NCBI GenBank assembly: GCA_036401375.1
Contig: DASWVB010000012.1
Coordinates: 399,937-463,936 of the forward strand
Direction: 5' to 3'
DNA length: 64,000 nucleotides
Origin: DASWUZ01 sp036401375
GTDB lineage: Bacteria; Acidobacteriota; Terriglobia; Terriglobales; Acidobacteriaceae
Position 1 is the first letter of the stretch. Each line of letters starts with the position of its first letter. Positions 1 to 9,131 of this stretch are shown one piece after another. Both the position numbers and the translations under genes were made by a program. The notes under the pieces are model-generated. The model searched no databases and was not told where the DNA came from. It saw nothing but the letters and a program-made list of their open reading frames with translations.

Positions 1-432
1 CTCCTATCATGCCTCTCTAGTGGGCCCGCTGGAAAGCGGGCTCGCAACCCCCCTATCCCCATCAAGCCCCCTGCGACCTCTTCATTCGCTTCTAGAGCCA
101 CAGAGCACACGTCTGTTCGAGCAGTCTCATTCGCTTCGAAGGGGCACGGCTTTCAGCCGTGCCATAAACCCAGCGAGCAAACCTCTCTTCGAGCAGCGCA
201 ATTTAGACTTGCAAGTACCATGTGTGCGCTCAAGGCGGTCAGCTCCCAGCCCGATAGCCTCGAAGACAAAAACATTGAGGCGATCGACAAGCTGCTCCGC
301 TCGGTCGACCTCCATCATGGAGTGCGTTCCGAGCCCGGATGGGTCCGCGCCCGCTCCCCCAGAGGCGGCGGCGACCAGGCGCCGCGCAACCATGCCGAGG
401 GCAGGCCGCCCGCCCCCGCCCGCCCCGGAGAG
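1..432. other. Upstream non-coding DNA with a REP-like palindrome
   Basis: No convincing gene lies here. Reading frames that run through it are rich in Ser, Pro and Arg and resemble no family I know. The one clear element is the palindrome at 144-164. An upstream extension of the next gene to an ATG at 220 is open, but its residues are low complexity and fall outside the PgeF family domain. Confidence 0.5.
144..164. repeat. REP-like palindrome, copy 1
   Basis: GGCACGGCT, a TTC loop and AGCCGTGCC form a perfect 9-bp inverted repeat. The same arms recur at 5050-5069, 5156-5175 and twice near the right end, with decayed copies near 35.4 and 35.8 kb. All copies are intergenic, as expected of a dispersed palindromic repeat family. 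Confidence 0.85.
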
Positions 433-1404
433 ATGGGAGTGGTCCGGGTCCCCGGCTGGTCCAATCTCAAATGGCTGCGGCACGGCTTCAGCACCCGCAC
501 CGGCGGCAGCACCACCGCCTACCTCTCACCCGATCCTGGACAACGGGATTCCGCAGACGCGCACCCCGCATCCGCGAGCCTGCAGCCGGGCGAGCTGAAC
601 CTCGGCTTCACCGCCTCCGACCACAAGCAGACAGTCCTCCGCAACCGCGCTGAGTTCCTGGCAGCGCTGCTGGCCCCTGCAACCACAGAACGCCCCAGCG
701 CGGCCGGTGAGGCAACTCCAGCGCCGGCGACCCACCCTCCAGCCGCTCCGCCAGCTCTGGTGACCCTGCGCCAGATACATTCCTCCCTCATCCGCCGGGT
801 AGGCGCATCGGATGCAGGGCCTGTAGCGAAGTGGAAGGGCGACGGCCTCATGACTAACGAGCCCGGAGTCATCCTCGCCATCCAGACCGCCGACTGCATC
901 CCGGTCCTGATCGCCGACCGCAGGCGAAAGGCCGTCGCCGCATTCCATGCAGGGTGGCGGGGCACTCTGCGACGCATCGTCGAGAACGGCGTCGGCCGCA
1001 TGCGCCTCGAGTTTGGCAGCGAGCCCGAAGACCTCATCGCCGCCATCGGCCCCGGCATTGGGCAGTGCTGCTACTCGGTCGGCGAAGAGGTCCGCACCGA
1101 GTTTGAATCGCAGTTCTCCTACGCGGCAGAGCTCTTCTGCGAGATCTATGACTCCGACCCGGTCCGCGAACGCTACCCTCTACTCTTCCTCACCGCCCGC
1201 GCCCCCGGCCACAGCGACATCGGCCCCGCAATGCACCTCGATCTGATGGAGGCCAATCGGCAGCAGCTCCTCGCCGCCGGATTGCCGCCCGGCAACATCT
1301 ACCTGGTCGGCGAATGTACCAGCTGCCGCAAAGACCGCTACTTCTCCCACCGCGCCGAACACGGCGTCACCGGCCGCATGCTCTCCGCCATAGGCATCCT
1401 CTGA
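433..1404 (+). CDS. pgeF: PgeF/YfiH (LACC1) family protein, Cu-oxidase_4 domain
   Basis: The 323-residue product carries the hallmarks of the YfiH/PgeF family: HGFSTRTGG near the N-terminus, TADCIPV and HAGWRG in the metal-binding core, GPGIGQCCY, and a C-terminal CTSCRKDRYFSHR...GVTGR segment. Family members have been described as peptidoglycan-editing factors and as purine-nucleoside-processing enzymes, so the exact reaction is not fixed by sequence. I chose the ATG at 433 because the conserved domain begins about ten residues later. An in-frame ATG at 220 would add a low-complexity tail absent from the family. An Ala/Pro-rich insertion lies between the N-terminal strand and the core. It stands alone, with no tightly spaced neighbour. 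Confidence 0.9.
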   Translation: MGVVRVPGWSNLKWLRHGFSTRTGGSTTAYLSPDPGQRDSADAHPASASLQPGELNLGFTASDHKQTVLRNRAEFLAALLAPATTERPSAAGEATPAPATHPPAAPPALVTLRQIHSSLIRRVGASDAGPVAKWKGDGLMTNEPGVILAIQTADCIPVLIADRRRKAVAAFHAGWRGTLRRIVENGVGRMRLEFGSEPEDLIAAIGPGIGQCCYSVGEEVRTEFESQFSYAAELFCEIYDSDPVRERYPLLFLTARAPGHSDIGPAMHLDLMEANRQQLLAAGLPPGNIYLVGECTSCRKDRYFSHRAEHGVTGRMLSAIGIL

Positions 1405-1858
1405 CCTGCGGCGCTGTGCGTCAGAATCACACGATAGCCATCTCACGCTGAGCAATGTGTCGCAAGTGCAACGTCACAAGACCTGATTAGCTCCCTAACC
1501 AGCAACATGACTCCAGCGCGACCCGAAAACCTGTGAAGATACCGGAGATAGCTTCCGCGAGCTCGGGTGCGAATCAGAACTCCACAGTAATCACACATCC
1601 GTTGCCATCGAGATTCCCAGTACGGTCCGGGGTGATCCAGTAGACGATTTGCTGGAGGCGCGCGCCAAGTCTGGCCGCTGGGAATGAGTGAGGAGTTTTG
1701 CGGCATCCGATCGGCGGGTAGCTCATATCGGACTCGCTTTGATTCGGTTTACGATGGTGCCCGATATCTCGCTCCTGAGACATGGGATTGAAAGATGTCA
1801 ACGGCGAAAAAATCGGGGCGGGTGCGGCAACACAGAGCTAAACCGGCGTAGCGCCAGC
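1405..1858. other. Intergenic region without a supported gene
   Basis: Between pgeF and the HU-family gene I see short minus-strand frames of 75-87 codons that resemble no family and have no convincing ribosome binding site. There is no tRNA or recognisable structured RNA. A weak GGCG/CGCC stem lies next to the HU stop codon but lacks a T-run. Confidence 0.5.
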
Positions 1859-2209
1859 TCACTCCTCGTCTTCATCATCCTCATCGTCAGCCTCGAGCCC
1901 CGTCTCGAGCACCCCAGCCTCACCCGCCTTGCCGCCCGGGTTTACCAGGTCGCGCAGCTCCTTGCTTGGCTTGAAGTAGGGCACCCGCTTCGCCGGCACA
2001 TCCACCTTCTCGCCGGTCTTCGGATTGCGCCCGATGCGCGGCTTGCGCTGACGGATGCGGAAGCTCCCAAAACCGCGAATCTCGATCTTGTCCCCCGACT
2101 TGAGCGCCTCGATCACCGAGTCAAAGATGGTATCGACGATCACCTCACCGTCGCGCCGGGTGAGATCGCCGAGTTTGATCACCTCTTCGACCAGCTCTGC
2201 CTTTGTCAT
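1859..2209 (-). CDS. HU/IHF family DNA-binding protein with acidic tail
   Basis: A 116-residue nucleoid protein. It begins MTKAELVEEV, has the IEIRGFGSF strand, the GRNPKTGEKV DNA-binding arm tip and PYFKPSKELRD, which together define the HU/IHF family. The IEIRGFGSF and KELRD wording is closer to IHF subunits than to classic HU, but the distinction is not secure. Ordinary family members are about 90-100 residues. Here roughly 20 extra residues form a strongly acidic tail ending DDEDDEDEE, which could tune DNA affinity (inference). The gene is monocistronic, between an intergenic stretch and the divergent glycosyltransferase. Confidence 0.95.
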   Translation of the reverse strand: MTKAELVEEVIKLGDLTRRDGEVIVDTIFDSVIEALKSGDKIEIRGFGSFRIRQRKPRIGRNPKTGEKVDVPAKRVPYFKPSKELRDLVNPGGKAGEAGVLETGLEADDEDDEDEE

Positions 2210-2722
2210 GGTCCCGATCCGCTCCCCAGCCTAAGTAACCCTAACACCATAAGTAGATGCGTCAAATCCAGGCCCTACTGCGCTAATACAGGGCAAGCGT
2301 GCCAGTAATACGAGGCAGGCGCGCCAGCGGATTCCCGCAGCCGCAGCCACACCCTGACTGGCCACCTTCATCGCGGATGCAGCCACGACTCGTCCGCGCC
2401 ACCGCCCGCGCCGCCCGATGACCCCCGGCCGCCCGGCCGCGCCGCCCGATGACCCCCGGCCGCCCGGCCGCGCCGCACCAGCCGCTGCGGCAACCCGTCA
2501 CAACCTGCCCCAGGGCAGACCCGCAGCCGGCAGCGTCCCCAGATCTGCCGTCAAAGTGCGCTCTCTTTTACGGGGAAGTGTACCATCGCCTGCGCCTGCC
2601 CGACCGGAGAGCCGCGCCCCGACGCACGCCGCGGGCCGCGACCCTCAGAGCGCGACACGCCTGGGAACGTCTCTCCACCCGAAAGCGTTACAGTAGTATC
2701 TGCACTGCGGCCTCTGCCTTCA
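2210..2722. other. Divergent intergenic region, GC-rich, with a 31-bp tandem repeat
   Basis: This stretch separates the divergently transcribed HU-family and glycosyltransferase genes and should hold both promoters. Open frames here are Arg/Pro-rich artefacts of GC-rich DNA. The only structure I can point to is the tandem repeat at 2407-2476. Confidence 0.5.
2407..2476. repeat. 31-bp tandem repeat, 2.3 copies
   Basis: A unit starting CGCGCCGCCCGATGACC is repeated exactly at a 31-bp offset (the ATGACC word occurs at 2418 and 2449), followed by an 8-bp partial third copy. It lies in non-coding DNA between divergent genes. The identity of the two copies suggests a recent duplication. Confidence 0.85.
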
Positions 2723-3499
2723 ATGACCACCCGACCTGAATACAGCATCGTCATCCCGGCCTACAACGAGAGCGCCCGCATCGGCAAGGCGCTCACCGAG
2801 GTCCTGGACTGCGTTACGAAGATGGCCTGGTCAGCCGAGGTGATCGTGGTCGACGATGGCTCAACCGACGCTACCGCGTGGCTGGTGCAGCAGTTCATGC
2901 AGCGCGACCCCCGGCTCAGGCTGGTGCAGAACTCCAGAAACTGCGGCAAGGGCTACAGCGTGCGCCACGGGATCCTGCAGGCGGCCGGAGACATCGTCAT
3001 GTTCACCGACGCCGACCTCTCTGCGCCCATTGAGGAGGCGGAGCGCCTCTTCACCGCCATCAAGGCCGGCGCGGACATCGCCATCGGCTCCCGCTGGCTC
3101 GATCGCGGCCGCCAGACCCGGCATCAGCCGCTCTACCGCCAGTTCTTCGGACGCTGCTTCAACGCGATCACCCGCCTCGTCATGGGGCTGCCCTTTGCGG
3201 ACACCCAGTGCGGCTTCAAGGCCTTTCGCCACTCAGCCGCACAGACCGTCTTCCAGCTGCAGCGCATCCAGCGCTGGGGCTTTGACCCCGAGCTGCTCTT
3301 CATCGCGCTCAAGCGCGGCTACACGATCCGCGAAGTGGCCGTCACCTGGGGCCACGATGAACGCAGCCGCCTCTCCTACCTCAAAGACGGCATCAAGATG
3401 CTGGAGGAGATCGCCTACATCCGCTGGAACGCGATGACCGGCAGCTACGACCGCCCGGTCGGCGAACTGGCTCCCGGCTGGCCCGCCACCAAGGGCTGA
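2723..3499 (+). CDS. Glycosyltransferase family 2, dolichyl/polyprenyl-phosphate-sugar synthase type
   Basis: A 258-residue GT-A fold transferase. The N-terminal strand SIVIPAYNE is followed by VVDDGSTD, GKGYSVRHG and the metal-binding D96-A-D98 motif in FTDADLSAP. Downstream are GSRW, DTQCGFKAF and WGFDPELL, the pattern of ALG5/DPM1-like enzymes that move a sugar from a nucleotide donor onto a polyprenyl phosphate at the inner face of the membrane. There is no C-terminal transmembrane pair, so it is of the soluble or peripheral type. The sugar is not predictable. It starts at the first ATG that precedes the conserved strand, and convergent transcription comes from the methyltransferase gene. 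Confidence 0.9.
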   Translation: MTTRPEYSIVIPAYNESARIGKALTEVLDCVTKMAWSAEVIVVDDGSTDATAWLVQQFMQRDPRLRLVQNSRNCGKGYSVRHGILQAAGDIVMFTDADLSAPIEEAERLFTAIKAGADIAIGSRWLDRGRQTRHQPLYRQFFGRCFNAITRLVMGLPFADTQCGFKAFRHSAAQTVFQLQRIQRWGFDPELLFIALKRGYTIREVAVTWGHDERSRLSYLKDGIKMLEEIAYIRWNAMTGSYDRPVGELAPGWPATKG

Positions 3500-3580
3500 A
3501 CACTCGTCCCCGCTCATCTTGCCGCGTCTCGCGCAATCTCTCCGCCGCAATTGCCGCCGCGCTCTTTCCGAGACCAGGCC

Positions 3581-4987
3581 CTACTCCACCACGCAGATCA
3601 GGCACTTCAAATAATCCGTCTCGGGAATGGTGAGGATCACCGGATGGTCGGCCGCCGCGCCGCGCCGCTCGATCAGGCGCAGACGGCGCCCCGCGTCGCC
3701 CGCTGCGGCGGCCACCACCGCCGTAAAGTCGTCGGCCGAGATCTGCTGTGAACAGGAGCAGGTGACAAGGGTCCCTCCAGGGCGCAGCATCTTCAAGGCG
3801 CGCAGGTTCAACTCCTTGTAGCCGCGCAGCGCGCCCTCGACCGCCTTCTTCGACTTGGCGAAGGCGGGCGGGTCGAGCACGATAGTGTCATACGCCGGTC
3901 CGGCGGCGCTCCAGTCCCGCATCAGGTCAAAGGCGTTCGCCTCGATCCAGTCGACCGCTGGGGCAGCCTCTCCGCCTCCGGCCAGGCCGCCCAGGGCCTC
4001 ACGGTTCAACTCCAGGTTCCGCTCCGCAACCTCAAGCGCCGCCCGCGAAGCGTCCACTCCCGTGACCCGCGGGCACACCTGCGCGAGATGCAGCGCAAAT
4101 CCGCCGTGATAGGTGCAGACATCGAGCGCGTCTCCATGCGCGTGCCTTGCCGCCGCGGCATAGTTTTCGCGCTGATCGAGGAAGGCTCCCGTCTTCTGCC
4201 CCGCCGCCGCGTCATAGTGGAAGCGAAGTCCGTTCAGCTGGAAGATGGTCGCCTCCGCACCCTCTCTGCTCTCGCTCTCCCCCTCGCCCTCACGAAGATA
4301 CAGCGGCTCCTCCGACGGCTCCGACAGCTGCTCGATCTCACGGATGCGCGCGTCCGCCCGCTCCACGATGCACGCCGGATCGAGCGACCTGCGCAGCACC
4401 TCGACGATCGTCTCGCGGGTATCTTCGCAGTCCATGCCCTTGGTCAGCAGCTGCACGATGACCAGCTCGCCGTACTTGTCGATCACCAGGCCCGGCAGCC
4501 CGTCGCCTTCGCTGAAGACGAGGCGGCACGCGTCCGTCCGTCCGCGCTCGGCATAGAGCATCTGCCGGCGCTCTTCGATGGCCGACCCGAGACGCGTCCG
4601 CAGCAGGGTCATCCACTGCTCGCGCGTCTTCAAAATCGTCGTGCTCACCAGGCGCAGCGCGATCTGCGAGGTGGAGCTGTAGAGTGCCGTCCCGAGCGGC
4701 ATTCCACGCTGGTCGAGCACCGCGTAGAGGCCCGTCGACTCGACGCCGTCCTTGTCCGCGAGCACCCTCTCAACGTCAGAGGAGTAGACCCAGACGTGCC
4801 CCGCGCGCAGCCGCTCAGCCGCACGCCGCGAGATCATCGCGGTCGGCCCGTCGGCCGCGCGGCCCGGCGCCGCGACCGCACGCTTGCCCCGCTTCAGCGC
4901 AGACTCTGACCCTCCCGACCCCTTCTTCTGCAACCGCTTCTGCGGCGTGCCCTGTGATGCTCTCTGCGGCGTTTCAGTGGAAGACAT
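3581..4987 (-). CDS. Class I SAM-dependent rRNA methyltransferase, RlmI-like (PUA + Rossmann)
   Basis: A 468-residue protein of the COG1092 type. A PUA-like RNA-binding region starts around residue 51 (ISRRAAERLRAGHVWVYSSD). It is followed by AGQKTGAFLDQRENY, the SAM motif DVCTYHGGFALH, VDASRAALEVAERN, LDPPAFAKSK and a late TCSCSQQ, as in RlmI-type 23S rRNA cytosine-5 methyltransferases. The frame is open to 5203, but that extension simply translates the palindromic repeats at 5050-5175. I therefore place the start at the ATG at 4987 (MSSTETPQ). An ATG at 4837 just before the PUA region is a second possibility, because residues 1-50 are basic and low complexity. Target base and position cannot be told from sequence. 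Confidence 0.9.
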   Translation of the reverse strand: MSSTETPQRASQGTPQKRLQKKGSGGSESALKRGKRAVAAPGRAADGPTAMISRRAAERLRAGHVWVYSSDVERVLADKDGVESTGLYAVLDQRGMPLGTALYSSTSQIALRLVSTTILKTREQWMTLLRTRLGSAIEERRQMLYAERGRTDACRLVFSEGDGLPGLVIDKYGELVIVQLLTKGMDCEDTRETIVEVLRRSLDPACIVERADARIREIEQLSEPSEEPLYLREGEGESESREGAEATIFQLNGLRFHYDAAAGQKTGAFLDQRENYAAAARHAHGDALDVCTYHGGFALHLAQVCPRVTGVDASRAALEVAERNLELNREALGGLAGGGEAAPAVDWIEANAFDLMRDWSAAGPAYDTIVLDPPAFAKSKKAVEGALRGYKELNLRALKMLRPGGTLVTCSCSQQISADDFTAVVAAAAGDAGRRLRLIERRGAAADHPVILTIPETDYLKCLICVVE

Positions 4988-5392
4988 GCAAGCACCCGTA
5001 AGAGCTAATCTTCGCACACGGCTCGCGGCCCATGGAGCTCTCATGAAGGGGCACGGCTTTAGCCGTGCCTCAGAACAGGCAAACGCATCGGGCTTCAGCC
5101 GCTGCGGCAAAGCCTCTCCCTCAGCGGCTGAAGCCGCACTCCTTTGGCTGCCTGTGGCACGGCTGAAGCCGTGCCCCTCAAAGGCTTTGTTCAACCCGAT
5201 CAAAGGCTGTGTCTACTCAGGAAAGAAGGCAATGTTTTAAGCAGGCAGCGGATACTCTCTCAACCGATAGGCGCGCCGCAGCGCGAAGACCTCGCCCGCG
5301 CCGCCACCACCAGGCCCCGTAGACCCATCCGGACTAAGCACCAGCACCGGCTCCCTCATCGCCCAGCTTGACGCCCCGGCCTATAATCAGAT
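4988..5392. other. Divergent intergenic region holding a composite palindromic element
   Basis: The region lies between the methyltransferase and the Rsh gene. The left half is occupied by the composite palindromic element described separately. The right half shows no gene. TATAAT at 5384-5389 sits only 4 bases before the Rsh start codon, so it is either coincidental or the Rsh start lies elsewhere. Confidence 0.55.
5044..5183. repeat. Composite REP-like element (three palindromes)
   Basis: Two copies of the GGCACGGCT/AGCCGTGCC palindrome, at 5050-5069 and 5156-5175, lie at the ends in opposite context (AAGGGGCACGG on the left, CCGTGCCCCTC on the right). They flank a third palindrome, GCGGCT-GA-AGCCGC, at 5124-5137. 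This head-to-tail mosaic resembles a BIME. The same two palindrome types are paired again at 63613-63680 and 63815-63885. Confidence 0.85.
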
Positions 5393-7645
5393 ATGGCGAC
5401 TGCGGAGACAGCCACGCGACAGGCAGATTTGCGGCCCGACCCGCTCTCTGCCAGGTTCGCCGAATTGATCGACCGCGTCCGCTCCAACCGCCCCAACGAA
5501 GACACCGAGATCATCCGCAAGGCCTGGGATTACTGCCTCGAGCACCACAAGGGGCAGCTGCGAGCCTCGGGCGAACCCTACGTCCTCCACCCCCTCGAAG
5601 TGGCCCTCGTACTCGCCGAGATGAAGCTCGACTCGACCGCCATCGCCGCCGGTCTGCTGCACGATGCCGTCGAAGACACCAGCGTGACCACCGAGGACAT
5701 CACACGGCTCTTCGGCGACCAGGTCGCCCATCTCGTCGAGGGCGTAACCAAGATCGATAAGATCGAATTCGCTAATAAGGAAGACCGCCAGGCGGAGAAC
5801 GTCCGCAAGATGCTGCTGGCCATGGTCAGCGACGTCCGCGTGGTCATCATCAAGCTCGCTGACCGCCTGCACAACATGCGCACCCTCGAGCACCTCAGCG
5901 GCGACCGCCAGCAGGCCATCGCCCGTGAGACGCTCGACATCTACGCGCCGCTGGCCCACCGTCTGGGAATGGGCAAGGTGCGCGGTGAGCTCGAAGATCT
6001 GGCCTTCCGCTACGTCGACCCTTACACCTATGAACAGGTGCAGACCGCGGTCGAGTCGCGTCGCCAGGAGGGCGAGCAGTTCCTGCACGAGGTTGAGGCG
6101 GTTCTGCAGGACAAGCTGCGCGAGCACGAGATCAAGGCGCGGGTGGAGTGGCGCATCAAGCGCATCTACAGCATCAGTCAGAAGCTCGAGAAATCGCGCA
6201 CCTCGATCGACCAGGTCTACGATCTGCTGGCCATCCGCGTCATCACCGCCAACGTGCAGGATTGTTACGCCGTCTTCGGCCTCATTCACAGCATCTGGCG
6301 TCCGGTGCCGGGCCGCATCAAGGACTTCATCGCGATGCCCCGGCCCAATTTGTATCAGTCGCTGCACACTACCGTGATGGGCGAGGGCGGGCATCAGTTC
6401 GAGGTGCAGATTCGCACCGAAGACATGCACCGGATCGCCGAAGAGGGAATCGCAGCGCACTGGAAGTACAAGGCCGGCAACACGCCCATCAGCGCCCGCG
6501 ATGAGAAGCGTCTCGCCTGGGTGCGCCAGCTCGTCGAGTGGCAGCGGGAGATGACCGATCCCAACGAGTTTCTCTCCACCCTCAAGATCGATCTCTATCC
6601 CGAAGAGGTCTACACCTTCACGCCCAAGGGCAAGGTCGTCGTGCTGCCCAAGGATGCGAGCCCGATCGACTTCGCCTACTCTATCCACACCGAGGTCGGC
6701 AACACCTGTATCGGCGCCAAGGTCAACGGACGCATGGTTCCACTGCGCTCCCGCCTGCGCAACGGCGACATCGTCGAGGTCGTCACCCAGAACGGCCACA
6801 CCCCCAGCCGCGACTGGCTCAGCTTTGCCAAGAGCTCGCGCGCCCGCAACAAGATCAAGCACTGGCTCAACGAGCACCAGCGCGAGCGCGCCATCGAGAT
6901 CGGCAAAAAGCTGCTCGAGCGCGAGGGCCGAAAATACAAAGTCTCGCTCTCGCGCTTTCAGGATTCGGACTACGCCCGGATCGCCGGGGAGTATGGCGTC
7001 GCCACGCAGAGCGATCTAATGGCCGCCATCGGCTTCGGCAAGTTCTCAGCGCGGCAGGTGCTCAACAAGCTGTCCCCGGGCGCAACGTCGCCGGGCGCCG
7101 CTGAGCCCGAGCCGGTGACGGAAGTCGTTCCCGGAATCACCGAGGCCATCAAACGCGTTCAACTCGTCAGCGGCGCCGATTCGCTGCAGGTGGAGGGTCA
7201 GAACGATCTGCTGGTCTACCGCGCCCGATGTTGCAACCCGATTCGCGGCGAAGAGATCGTCGGCTACGTCACCCGCGGCAAGGGCGTCGCGGTGCACGCG
7301 CGCGGCTGTCCCAACGTGCAAAATCTGCTCTATGAGTCCGATCGCCGCATTACCGTGGAGTGGGCCAGGACCGCCGACCAGCTCGCTCCCGGCAGGAAGC
7401 AGACCTACCCCGTCAAGCTCACCCTTTACTGCGACGATCGTACAGGCATGCTGAGGGAGATGACGGCGGTCATCAGCGACGACGGCACCAACATCCGCGG
7501 CGTCGATTCGAAGTCGACCGACGATGGCGATGCAGTGGTCGAGTTCGTCATCGAGACCGAGGACGTAGTGCATCTGAACCGGCTCGTCGCCAGCCTGCGG
7601 CGCGTAGCCGGCGTTCGCGACGTCCAGCGCGCACAAAAACTCTAA
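5393..7645 (+). CDS. rsh: Bifunctional (p)ppGpp synthetase/hydrolase (RelA/SpoT homologue)
   Basis: A 750-residue stringent-response enzyme with the full long-RSH architecture. The HD hydrolase domain carries the intact LLHDAVEDT motif (HD at 90-91). The synthetase domain has R308-I-K-D311, the RXKD signature of bifunctional enzymes rather than the EXDD of RelA-type synthetases. It is followed by MPRPNLYQSLHTTV, a TGS domain at about 406-465, a conserved CCNP...GKGVAVHARGCPN zinc-finger-like region from about 613, and a C-terminal ACT domain from about 675. Both activities should therefore be present; this is inference from motifs. It is the only long RSH in the window and is not in an obvious operon. 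Confidence 0.96.
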   Translation: MATAETATRQADLRPDPLSARFAELIDRVRSNRPNEDTEIIRKAWDYCLEHHKGQLRASGEPYVLHPLEVALVLAEMKLDSTAIAAGLLHDAVEDTSVTTEDITRLFGDQVAHLVEGVTKIDKIEFANKEDRQAENVRKMLLAMVSDVRVVIIKLADRLHNMRTLEHLSGDRQQAIARETLDIYAPLAHRLGMGKVRGELEDLAFRYVDPYTYEQVQTAVESRRQEGEQFLHEVEAVLQDKLREHEIKARVEWRIKRIYSISQKLEKSRTSIDQVYDLLAIRVITANVQDCYAVFGLIHSIWRPVPGRIKDFIAMPRPNLYQSLHTTVMGEGGHQFEVQIRTEDMHRIAEEGIAAHWKYKAGNTPISARDEKRLAWVRQLVEWQREMTDPNEFLSTLKIDLYPEEVYTFTPKGKVVVLPKDASPIDFAYSIHTEVGNTCIGAKVNGRMVPLRSRLRNGDIVEVVTQNGHTPSRDWLSFAKSSRARNKIKHWLNEHQRERAIEIGKKLLEREGRKYKVSLSRFQDSDYARIAGEYGVATQSDLMAAIGFGKFSARQVLNKLSPGATSPGAAEPEPVTEVVPGITEAIKRVQLVSGADSLQVEGQNDLLVYRARCCNPIRGEEIVGYVTRGKGVAVHARGCPNVQNLLYESDRRITVEWARTADQLAPGRKQTYPVKLTLYCDDRTGMLREMTAVISDDGTNIRGVDSKSTDDGDAVVEFVIETEDVVHLNRLVASLRRVAGVRDVQRAQKL

Positions 7646-7697
7646 CCCGCCGCTGCGCCAACTCACCGTGCGCAACAACAGCATCGCGGCAGCTCAC

Positions 7698-9128
7698 CTA
7701 GCTCTGCCTCGCACCAGCTAACATCTTGGCCCAGTGCGCGATGCGTTCGGCGGACGAGGCCTGCCCCTCGAGGGCTGCGATCTGCACTGAAAGATTACCC
7801 AGGGTCGAGCTCTCGACCGCGCCGCACTGCACTTCGAGGCCCGTCGCCTCCGCGGTAAGTCGGTTGAGCAGCTTGTTCCGGCTGCCTCCGCCAACAATCG
7901 CGACGCGCCTCAGCTTCTTTCCTGTGAGCATCTGCACATCCCCGAGCACCTGCGCATAGCGGCGCGCCAGGCTATGGAAGATCAGGCTCGCGAAGCGCGG
8001 CATCGACGCTGCATCTTCGGCGAATGGCTCCAGACCCCTGCGGCGGCGCTGCGCATTGATGCGCGAGGCCATCGAGCCTGGTCGCAGCAGCTCCGGATCA
8101 TCCACCTCAAGCGAATCATCCGTCTGCTGCAGGCGACTCGCGTCTGCAATCAGCTGCTCGACCGCGCTCCCGGCGACTTCGCCGCCGTAGAGATCGAGCA
8201 TCGTCTGCTTGAGCAGCCACATGCCGTTCACATTCTTGTGAAAGCACACCCGCCCGCCCGCCGCACCGAGGTTGGTGAACCCGGCAGCACACGCCCCGGC
8301 CGTTGTGATCGGCTCCTCGAGCAGCACCCCGACCAGTGACCAGGTGCCGGAGCTGATGTAGGCCCAGTCGTCCCCCGCGAGCGCTATGCCCGCGATCGCC
8401 GAGGCGGTGTCGTGGCAGGCAGGCGCAATGAGCCTTGTCGATCGAAATGCCGCGAGGCCGCTCAGCGTGCCCGCAGCAGCCTCGCCTAAGTCAGAGCCCG
8501 TATCTACTAAGTCGGGAGCGGCAGTTCGATCTAATCCGCATAAATTAAATAATTCGGCTCTCCACCTATGAGTGCTGGCGTCAACCAGCCCGGTATGCGT
8601 CGCGTTAGAGTACTCCGCAACCGCGCGTCCTCCTAAGTGCGCCAGGACAAACTCAGGCAGATTCATCCAGGGCGCCTGGGGTGACACACCCGCAAGATCA
8701 TCCGCCACTAACTGGTACATCGTGTTAAGAGGCAGCGATTGCACGCCGCTCAGTTCGAAGATGCGCTCCCGCGTGACCCTGCTCGCAACCGCTGCCACCG
8801 CCGGCCCCGTGCGAGCGTCACGATAGCAGAAAGGCTGCGAAATCGGCTGCCCGCCGGTGCCCAGCCTCACGTAGTCGACCGCCCATCCATCCACTCCGAT
8901 CGACGCGATCGCGGCCTGCGAGGCGCAGAGCAGCAGCCCCCGGTGAATCTCTGAGAGGATTCGATCCAGGTCCCAGTGCAGCGAAGTTCCAATTGCTATC
9001 GGGGCATTCAAAAAACGATAGACAAGCTCAATAATCGGAGCGCCGCGCTCCCAGCGAAGCAGAGAAACTCTGCAACTCTCCGCGCCGAGATCGATAGCAA
9101 CGATAGAGGGAGCATCGCTGAGAGACAT
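7698..9128 (-). CDS. rhaB: Rhamnulokinase
   Basis: A 476-residue FGGY-family sugar kinase that phosphorylates L-rhamnulose to L-rhamnulose 1-phosphate. Visible motifs are the N-terminal phosphate loop AIDLGAESCRVSLL, GVDGWAVDYV, CHDTASA, SSGTWSL in the second ATPase lobe, and the adenosine-binding IVGGGSRNKLLN. Length and motif order match RhaB. It is the last gene of the minus-strand rhamnose operon: only 3 bases separate its start from the stop of the aldolase/dehydrogenase gene upstream, so the two are almost certainly co-transcribed. Confidence 0.95.
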   Translation of the reverse strand: MSLSDAPSIVAIDLGAESCRVSLLRWERGAPIIELVYRFLNAPIAIGTSLHWDLDRILSEIHRGLLLCASQAAIASIGVDGWAVDYVRLGTGGQPISQPFCYRDARTGPAVAAVASRVTRERIFELSGVQSLPLNTMYQLVADDLAGVSPQAPWMNLPEFVLAHLGGRAVAEYSNATHTGLVDASTHRWRAELFNLCGLDRTAAPDLVDTGSDLGEAAAGTLSGLAAFRSTRLIAPACHDTASAIAGIALAGDDWAYISSGTWSLVGVLLEEPITTAGACAAGFTNLGAAGGRVCFHKNVNGMWLLKQTMLDLYGGEVAGSAVEQLIADASRLQQTDDSLEVDDPELLRPGSMASRINAQRRRRGLEPFAEDAASMPRFASLIFHSLARRYAQVLGDVQMLTGKKLRRVAIVGGGSRNKLLNRLTAEATGLEVQCGAVESSTLGNLSVQIAALEGQASSAERIAHWAKMLAGARQS

Positions 9129-9131
9129 GAG

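Noticed and set aside
1443..1801. Two short minus-strand frames (87 and 75 codons) downstream of the HU-family gene
   Set aside because: No similarity I can recognise, no ribosome binding site, and they overlap each other in different frames.
1688..2308. Plus-strand 206-codon frame
   Set aside because: It lies antisense across the HU-family gene and is explained by that gene's codon pattern.
4988..5203. N-terminal extension of the methyltransferase to 5203
   Set aside because: It translates the palindromic repeats and is not part of the family domain.
5387..6877. Long minus-strand frame (496 codons) opposite Rsh
   Set aside because: A mirror frame of a GC-rich gene; the plus-strand product has all RSH motifs.
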